The notes below the pieces were generated by a model. The model saw only the letters and a program-made list of their open reading frames with translations. It made no database searches and was not told where the DNA came from. Shown here piece after piece: positions 5,446-9,448 of a DNA stretch of 9,448 nt. The translations under genes were made by a program, and so were the position numbers. Source of the stretch: Gammaproteobacteria bacterium (GTDB lineage Bacteria > Pseudomonadota > Gammaproteobacteria > Nitrosococcales > Methylophagaceae); contig NVVP01000001.1 in assembly GCA_002402245.1 (NCBI GenBank), positions 1-9,448 of the forward strand. The letters run 5' to 3'. Numbering within the stretch: the stretch's first letter is position 1; each line of letters opens with the position of its first letter.

Positions 5446-6009
5446 TTATTTTTCCATGATCATTTTCAAGTTTTCTAAACCTGAAGTGAAGATACCTTGG
5501 ATAGTATTTTTTGCGTCTTTATCACTTTGACCTTCTGGAACAGGAGGGTTATCCATGAAAGAACGGTAGAATTTAGCTTTCCATAATACTTCACTACCAC
5601 CTTCAACTGCTTTTACGCTTAACCATGCTTTATAGTTAGCAACAGGGATTGTGAAGTAAGGTGTGTCTTTACTATTGAATGTAATGGTTTTAACCACTGA
5701 CATATCAGTAATTTTGTAGGTAACCATCATTTTTTCTTCATCTGTTTTTAATAATTTTTCAGTGATGGTTGGGCTGCCTTCAGAGGCAATAGTCAAAATA
5801 CGAGTAGTGTCACTTGTTAATTCAGTGCTTGCAACAGCAGGTAGCCAATTATGTAAACCACCAAAGTCTTTAAGCATTGCCCATACTTTTTCAGGTTCTG
5901 CGTTAATTGTAATTGTTTCTTTAACTTGCTGGCGAGTTGGGCCATGAGCTGAAGAAACCATTGGTACAGCGATTAATGCTGCGGCAAGAAATGCTAAAAA
6001 TTTGTTCAT
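5446..6009 (-). CDS. periplasmic SRPBCC-family protein, MxaD-like
   Basis: A 187-residue secreted protein. Residues 1-21 form a signal peptide (KFLAFLAAALIAVPMVSSA) with cleavage likely before HGP. The mature part starts AHGPTRQQVKETITINAEPE, then KVWAMLKDFGGLHNWLPAV (about residues 42-60), the hallmark beginning of SRPBCC (START/Bet v 1-like) domains. LWKAKFYRSF (about 142-151) and a long C-terminal helix GIFTSGLENLKMIMEK close the fold. Signal peptide, AHGP start and KVWA..KDF pattern resemble MxaD, a periplasmic protein of methanol oxidation reported to aid methanol dehydrogenase-cytochrome cL interaction. Generic SRPBCC is the fallback. GGAG lies 8 bases before ATG 6009. It is the first gene of an operon with the propeller and rsmJ, divergent from mla. 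Confidence 0.82.
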   Translation of the reverse strand: MNKFLAFLAAALIAVPMVSSAHGPTRQQVKETITINAEPEKVWAMLKDFGGLHNWLPAVASTELTSDTTRILTIASEGSPTITEKLLKTDEEKMMVTYKITDMSVVKTITFNSKDTPYFTIPVANYKAWLSVKAVEGGSEVLWKAKFYRSFMDNPPVPEGQSDKDAKNTIQGIFTSGLENLKMIMEK

Positions 6010-6051
6010 TAAATATTCTCCGTAATTATTCGGTTCGTTATTTTCTACAAC

Positions 6052-6080
6052 TGCAGGTATTGAGAGCTTCGATACCTACA
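6052..6080. promoter_or_regulatory. 29-bp imperfect palindrome upstream of the MxaD-like gene
   Basis: TGCAGGTATTGA and TCGATACCTACA form a dyad centred at 6066. Ten of the twelve outer positions pair by Watson-Crick rules, with one wobble (6061/6071) and one mismatch (6054/6078), and the core arms AGGTAT/ATACCT are perfect. It lies 43-71 bases upstream of the MxaD-like ATG in the divergent spacer, where an operator or a 5'-UTR hairpin would be expected. I do not recognise the regulator. Confidence 0.45.
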
Positions 6081-6107
6081 AAAAGTTCCCACAACTAGAA
6101 ACTGGTG

Positions 6108-6122
6108 GCGCTACTGTAGCGC
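6108..6122. promoter_or_regulatory. perfect 15-bp palindrome in the divergent spacer
   Basis: GCGCTAC and GTAGCGC are perfect inverted 7-base arms around one T at 6115. The palindrome is GC-rich in an AT-rich spacer, roughly midway between the two divergent operons (99 bases from the MxaD-like start, 99 from the mlaF GTG). It could be a protein-binding site or a hairpin. The TTATTTTT run at 6131-6138 on the plus strand starts 8 bases beyond the stem, and no upstream plus-strand gene needs a terminator, so a regulatory site is the better guess. Confidence 0.4.
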
Positions 6123-6150
6123 AGCAGGCGTTATTTTTCCATAAGCAGAT

Positions 6151-6179
6151 TTGACTTAATTAGCCATATTACTGAAAAT
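6151..6179 (+). promoter_or_regulatory. candidate sigma70 promoter of the mla operon
   Basis: TTGACT at 6151-6156 matches the -35 consensus at five of six positions. With the ideal 17-base spacer the -10 is GAAAAT at 6174-6179 (four of six). Transcription would begin near 6186, giving a leader of about 35 bases before the mlaF GTG at 6221. The position is right for the operon's main promoter; the -10 is weak. Confidence 0.45.
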
Positions 6180-6220
6180 TAACCTCCTTTTATGTCGTAA
6201 TTTATTTGTTGGAGCATGAT

Positions 6221-7024
6221 GTGCCACTGATCAAAATCAGGGATTTGCACTTCTATCGTGGTGATAGGGCTATTTTTGAAGGGGTGAACATTGATATTCA
6301 CCGTGGAAAAATTACCGCAATTATGGGCCCAAGTGGCACAGGAAAGACGACTTTATTGCGTCTTATTGGCGGACAATTGCGCCCAGACAAGGGAACGATT
6401 GAAGTTGATGGCCAAGATGTGCATAAACTTTCTCACCGCGATCTTTACGAATTACGTAAACGAATGGGCATGCTTTTTCAAAGTGGTGCCTTATTAACGG
6501 ATTTAACCGTTTTTGAGAATGTTGCTTTTCCTATTCGTGAACATACCCAATTACCAGAAAGTATGGTGCGTGATTTAGTGCTTATTAAATTACAGGCTGT
6601 AGGCTTACGTGGTGCGCATGATTTGATGCCGAATGAGTTATCGGGAGGCATGGCACGTCGAGTTGCATTAGCCCGAGCGATGACATTGGATCCAATGATG
6701 ATTATGTATGATGAACCTTTTACAGGCCAAGATCCTATTTCAATGGGCACGCTGGTTAATTTGATTCATAAAATGAATGACGCTATGGATTTGACTAGTG
6801 TCATCGTGTCACATGATGTGGCTGAAACGTCAGAAATAGCTGATCACATTTATTTGTTATCTGCGGGTAAGGTTATTGAACAAGGCTCGCCTGTTCAGCT
6901 TAAACGGTCGACATCACAGTGGGTTCAACAGTTTATGCAAGGCCTACCTGATGGGCCGGTGCCATTCCATTACCCCGGTAATACATTAGAACAAGATTTA
7001 TTAGAACGAAAGGACGCAGTATGA
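6221..7024 (+). CDS. mlaF: phospholipid ABC transporter ATP-binding protein MlaF
   Basis: ATPase subunit of the inner-membrane MlaFEDB complex, which moves phospholipids between the inner membrane and periplasmic MlaC to keep outer-membrane lipid asymmetry. From GTG 6221 the product has 267 residues, close to E. coli MlaF. Motifs: Walker A GPSGTGKTT (36-44), Q-loop FQSGALLTD (Q87), signature ELSGGMARR (139-147), Walker B IMYDEP (161-166), D-loop GQDP and H-loop SHD (H198), plus the MlaF-typical end DGPVPFHYPG. The frame is open from TTG 6206, but TTGGAG at 6209-6214 sits 6 bases before GTG 6221, so GTG is preferred; TTG 6206 has no ribosome binding site. Two out-of-frame ATGs (6216, 6219) open only tiny ORFs. 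The gene overlaps mlaE by ATGA. Confidence 0.95.
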   Translation: MPLIKIRDLHFYRGDRAIFEGVNIDIHRGKITAIMGPSGTGKTTLLRLIGGQLRPDKGTIEVDGQDVHKLSHRDLYELRKRMGMLFQSGALLTDLTVFENVAFPIREHTQLPESMVRDLVLIKLQAVGLRGAHDLMPNELSGGMARRVALARAMTLDPMMIMYDEPFTGQDPISMGTLVNLIHKMNDAMDLTSVIVSHDVAETSEIADHIYLLSAGKVIEQGSPVQLKRSTSQWVQQFMQGLPDGPVPFHYPGNTLEQDLLERKDAV

Positions 7025-7800
7025 TTGAGACAATTCGTAGTCTTGGCCGCTGGGGACTTGGTTCGTTTGAGCGTTTAGGCCGAGGACATTTATTTTTAGT
7101 CAAAATATTGATGGGAATACCTGAATTATTTCTTCGATTTTCTCTGGTGATTCAACAGTTATATTCGGTAGGTGTTCTATCCGTTTTCTTAATTATTATT
7201 GCAGGATTATTTGTCGGTATGGTGTTGGGCTTGCAAGGCTACAATACCTTAGTTGATTTTGGTGCTGAAGAATCGTTGGGCGTGATGGTGTCGTTGTCAT
7301 TAGTGAGGGAACTTGGCCCCGTTGTCAGTGCCTTATTATTTGCGGGGCGCGCAGGATCGGCATTAACTGCTGAAATTGGTTTGATGAAAAGTACTGAACA
7401 GTTATCAGGCATGGAAATGATGGCGGTGGATCCTATTCGTCGCATCATGGCACCACGATTTATAGCGGGCCTAATTTCAATGCCACTATTGGCGGCTATA
7501 TTTAGTGCGGTAGGTATTTATGGCGGATTTTTAGTCGGTCACGGCTTGTTAGGTGTGGATGACGGTGCTTTCTGGTCGCAAATGCAAGTTAAAACAGATT
7601 GGTATGGTGACATTTTAAATGGAGTGCTTAAAAGTGTTGTTTTTGGTGTGGTAATAACATGGATTGCATTATTTGAAGGTTATGATGCTACCCCGACATC
7701 TGAAGGGGTAGGACGAGCAACGACACGCACAGTAGTGCATTCGGCGTTTGCTATTTTAGGGTTAGATTTTATTCTAACCGCGCTGATGTTTGGAGGATAA
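7021..7800 (+). CDS. mlaE: phospholipid ABC transporter permease MlaE
   Basis: Integral inner-membrane permease of the MlaFEDB complex; two copies pair with MlaF ATPases and sit below the MlaD hexamer. The 259 residues match family length (260 in E. coli). Visible are an N-terminal interfacial helix region, a hydrophobic span VLSVFLIIIAGLFVGMVLGL (52-71), the conserved SLVRELGPVVSALLFAGRAG (93-112) and EQLSGMEMMAVDPIRR (126-141), the coupling-type loop of the MlaE/permease family. Further hydrophobic spans occupy about residues 147-175, 202-218 and the C-terminus. The start ATG overlaps the mlaF TGA (ATGA), and a strong GGAGG near its end (7792-7796) serves mlaD. Very confident. Confidence 0.96.
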   Translation: MIETIRSLGRWGLGSFERLGRGHLFLVKILMGIPELFLRFSLVIQQLYSVGVLSVFLIIIAGLFVGMVLGLQGYNTLVDFGAEESLGVMVSLSLVRELGPVVSALLFAGRAGSALTAEIGLMKSTEQLSGMEMMAVDPIRRIMAPRFIAGLISMPLLAAIFSAVGIYGGFLVGHGLLGVDDGAFWSQMQVKTDWYGDILNGVLKSVVFGVVITWIALFEGYDATPTSEGVGRATTRTVVHSAFAILGLDFILTALMFGG

Positions 7801-7806
7801 GAGTAA

Positions 7807-8271
7807 ATGCAAAATAAAAATACTGAGATTACAGTGGGCATGTTTGTTGTTGCGGGTTTAATTGCAATTTTTGTCTTGGCGATGAAGGTGAGTAACTTTG
7901 CTGAATTCAATGATAAAGAGGGCTATCAAGTGGTGGCTGAATTTGAAAATATTGGCGGTTTAAAAGTACGCTCACCCATTACGATGGCTGGAGTGCGTGT
8001 GGGACGCGTGACCAATATTCGTTTAGACCCAGAAACGTTTAATGCAATGGTGACATTAAAATTATCGAGTGAATATGATGGTATTCCAATTGATACCGCA
8101 GCGAGCATTTATACTGCAGGCCTTTTAGGTGAGCAATACATTGCTTTAGAAGCCGGGGCGGAAGATGAATCTTTAAAAGATGGCGATATTTTAGACCTAA
8201 CACAACCTGCAATTGTATTAGAGCAGGTGATTGGTCAGTTCTTATTTAGTAAAGCGGAAGGTGACGAATAA
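7807..8271 (+). CDS. mlaD: MCE-domain phospholipid-binding protein MlaD
   Basis: Membrane-anchored MCE protein that forms the hexameric periplasmic ring of the MlaFEDB complex and hands lipids to or from MlaC. It has 154 residues, somewhat shorter than the 183 of E. coli, mainly at the C-terminus. Features in order: a short cytoplasmic start, one transmembrane helix ITVGMFVVAGLIAIFVLAMK (8-27), then the MCE domain with FENIGGLKVRSPITMAGVRV (46-65) and the pore-loop region YTAGLLGEQYIAL (102-114). A short C-terminal helix AIVLEQVIGQFLF follows, which in the family lines the central channel. GGAGG lies 10 bases upstream of the ATG. Its TAA shares one base with the mlaC ATG. Very confident. Confidence 0.96.
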   Translation: MQNKNTEITVGMFVVAGLIAIFVLAMKVSNFAEFNDKEGYQVVAEFENIGGLKVRSPITMAGVRVGRVTNIRLDPETFNAMVTLKLSSEYDGIPIDTAASIYTAGLLGEQYIALEAGAEDESLKDGDILDLTQPAIVLEQVIGQFLFSKAEGDE

Positions 8272-8906
8272 TGCTTCAATTAAATAGAAGCTTTATGCGG
8301 TTATTGTTTGCTTTATTATTATGCTTAGCACTACCTGTTACGTATGCTGAAGAGGCGGATGTTAATGATCCTCAGGGATCGGTTCAAGCTGCAACAGATA
8401 GAATGCTGCAAGCCTTAAAAGATAATGAACAAGCATTAGAACAAGACCCAAGCGTGATATATGGGCTGGTCCAAGAGATTTTAATGCCTGATTTTGATTT
8501 CAATAAAATGGCTAAACTTGCTTTGGGTAAAAATTGGCGTAAAGCGGATGATGAACAAAGAGTACGTTTTGTAGAAGAGTTTCGCTTATTAATTGTGCGA
8601 ACTTATTCGACTGCAATGTTAGAATATACTGATGAAGAAATTAAGTTTTTACCTTTCCGTGGTGATGTGGCCAAGAAAAAGGTCAAAGTAAAAATGGAAA
8701 TTATTCAGTCTGCGGGTCCATCAATTCCAATGGCGCTTTCTTTATATTTGAATAAAGAAAATGCGTGGAAAGTCTATGACGTTAAAATAGATGGCATCAG
8801 CTTGGTGACTAATTACCGCTCTAGCTTTGCAACAAAAATCCGTAATGGTGGCATGGACAAGTTGATTGAAGACTTAGCCCGTCGTAATGAGAAAGTTAAA
8901 GCATGA
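8271..8906 (+). CDS. mlaC: periplasmic phospholipid shuttle protein MlaC
   Basis: Soluble periplasmic lipid carrier that shuttles phospholipids between MlaD at the inner membrane and the MlaA-porin complex at the outer membrane. It has 211 residues, the usual length. A signal peptide (MRLLFALLLCLALPVTYA, residues 9-26) is cleaved before EEADV. The Ttg2/MlaC domain follows: QEILMPDFDFNKMAKLALGK (about 68-87), the helix VRFVEEFRLLIVRTYSTAML, and the C-terminal strand region KENAWKVYDVKIDGISLVTN (162-181). The ATG overlaps the mlaD stop by one base (TAATG), indicating reinitiation. Met9 (8295) is an alternative start that would still keep the signal peptide. The gene overlaps mlaB by ATGA. Very confident. 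Confidence 0.95.
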   Translation: MLQLNRSFMRLLFALLLCLALPVTYAEEADVNDPQGSVQAATDRMLQALKDNEQALEQDPSVIYGLVQEILMPDFDFNKMAKLALGKNWRKADDEQRVRFVEEFRLLIVRTYSTAMLEYTDEEIKFLPFRGDVAKKKVKVKMEIIQSAGPSIPMALSLYLNKENAWKVYDVKIDGISLVTNYRSSFATKIRNGGMDKLIEDLARRNEKVKA

Positions 8907-9205
8907 GTGAGCTATGCACACTGACTGTTGATTCGCTAGAAAACGTGATTCATTTATCAGGTAAATTAACCTTTGCATCTGTGACAGATATATTGGAAAA
9001 GACTGATTCTGTATTTGATTCTTTTAGTGAAATCAACATCGATTTGACCGATGTTACTCGAGGCGATAGTGCAGGCTTAGCCTTGCTGGTACATTGGCTT
9101 CGACAAGCACGAAATAGTGATAAAAAAATTACATTTAACAATATACCGAGCAATATGGTGGCGATTGCCGATGTTAGTGGACTAAAAGAATTGCTACCCA
9201 TTTAA
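8903..9205 (+). CDS. mlaB: STAS-domain protein MlaB
   Basis: Small cytoplasmic STAS-domain subunit that binds MlaF and supports assembly and activity of the MlaFEDB transporter. It has 100 residues, near the family norm. The STAS fold is seen as the strand VIHLSGKLTF (15-24), the central INIDLTDVTRGDSAGLALLV (45-63 and on), helix HWLRQARNSDKKI and the final VSGLKELLPI. The loop reads DSAGL (D55-S56-A57-G58), as in anti-sigma antagonists. E. coli MlaB has Thr at the equivalent position (important for function there), so Ser56 is a conservative replacement. The start overlaps the mlaC TGA (ATGA). It ends the mla genes; ibaG follows 25 bases on. Confident from position and motif. Confidence 0.93.
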   Translation: MSELCTLTVDSLENVIHLSGKLTFASVTDILEKTDSVFDSFSEINIDLTDVTRGDSAGLALLVHWLRQARNSDKKITFNNIPSNMVAIADVSGLKELLPI

Positions 9206-9230
9206 TATTTACCGAGTAACATTGAATAAC

Positions 9231-9448
9231 ATGAACGCATTAGATATAAAAAAAATGATTGAGGCAGGCTTACCAGAAGCCGAAGTAAAAGTACTTGGCG
9301 ATGATGGGCAGCATTTTGAAGCTCACGTTGTTTGTCCTTCATTTGCAGGAAAAACATTAATTGCTCAACATAAAATGGTCTACGCCACATTGGGTGATAG
9401 TTTTGAAAGTGCACTACATGCACTTGCATTAAAAACATCTGCACCTCG
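9231..9448 (+). CDS. ibaG: BolA-family protein IbaG (3' end cut by window)
   Basis: Small BolA/YrbA-type protein; relatives partner monothiol glutaredoxins in iron-sulfur handling and respond to acid stress. The 72 complete codons visible start MNALDIKKMIEAGLPEAEVK and continue with VLGDDGQHFEAHVVCPSFAG and KTLIAQHKMVYATLGD. The HFEAHVV strand and the QHKMVY motif, including the conserved His, are BolA hallmarks. The reading frame is still open at the window edge, about 10 to 20 residues short of the usual length. ATG 9231 has no clear ribosome binding site; an in-frame TTG at 9222 has GAG five bases before it and is an alternative start. Location directly after mlaB matches E. coli, where murA comes next. 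Confidence 0.92.
   Translation, partial: MNALDIKKMIEAGLPEAEVKVLGDDGQHFEAHVVCPSFAGKTLIAQHKMVYATLGDSFESALHALALKTSAP

Noticed and set aside
6108..6138. Plus-strand terminator formed by the GCGCTAC palindrome and the later T run
   Set aside because: The T run starts 8 bases beyond the stem and there is no plus-strand gene upstream to terminate.
6206..6220. TTG 6206 as the mlaF start
   Set aside because: No ribosome binding site precedes it, while TTGGAG sits 6 bases before GTG 6221. Kept only as an alternative, since it gives an N-terminus of the same length as in E. coli.
9202..9444. Minus-strand ORF of 80 residues opposite ibaG
   Set aside because: Antisense shadow of the clear BolA-family gene.
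1..9448. CRISPR arrays, tRNA or rRNA genes, IS elements or integrases
   Set aside because: No regularly spaced repeats, tRNA-like cloverleaf, rRNA segment, transposase or recombinase sequence was seen on either strand.

Overview
The window reads as chromosomal DNA from a gammaproteobacterium of moderate GC. The evidence is the order ftsK-(small ORF)-lolA-rarA at the left and mlaFEDCB-ibaG at the right, both classic gammaproteobacterial gene orders. A periplasmic MxaD-like SRPBCC protein next to a YVTN beta-propeller lipoprotein hints at a methylotroph or PQQ-enzyme user, for example a Methylophaga-like lineage. That is an inference, because no dehydrogenase gene is in the window.

Layout. 1-198 (+) is the 3' end of ftsK, coding the gamma winged helix. 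210-545 (+) is a small unrecognised ORF whose end overlaps lolA (538-1176, +), and lolA overlaps rarA (1173-2501, +). Convergent to rarA lies a DUF1059 small protein (2506-2742, -). About 300 bases without a gene follow (2743-3062), mostly an intergenic repeat element with nested inverted repeats. Next comes an AT-rich (about 31% GC) island with one HEPN-like ORF (3063-3533, -) that lacks a convincing start codon. A minus-strand operon follows, transcribed right to left: MxaD-like protein (6009-5446), seven-bladed YVTN propeller lipoprotein (5445-4456) and rsmJ (4463-3711). It is divergent from the plus-strand mla operon (mlaF-E-D-C-B, 6221-9205) and ibaG (9231 to the window end, cut). The divergent spacer holds two strong palindromes and a candidate mla promoter.

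How the genes work together. The left cluster serves chromosome segregation (FtsK), outer-membrane lipoprotein delivery (LolA) and replication-fork rescue (RarA). The right cluster is a complete inner-membrane and periplasmic Mla phospholipid-transport module: MlaFEDB complex plus the MlaC shuttle. mlaA is not in the window. All its genes overlap or are tightly spaced, so it is one transcription unit. IbaG, a BolA-family protein, follows as in E. coli.

The most unusual signal is a perfect 12-bp-arm palindrome followed by six T residues in the sense direction. It looks exactly like an intrinsic terminator, yet lies inside the signal-peptide codons of the propeller gene. It could terminate or attenuate transcription between the MxaD-like gene and propeller-rsmJ. 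The other point of interest is the accessory HEPN-like ORF beside the repeat element. I did not find a clear new multi-gene defence or mobile system.
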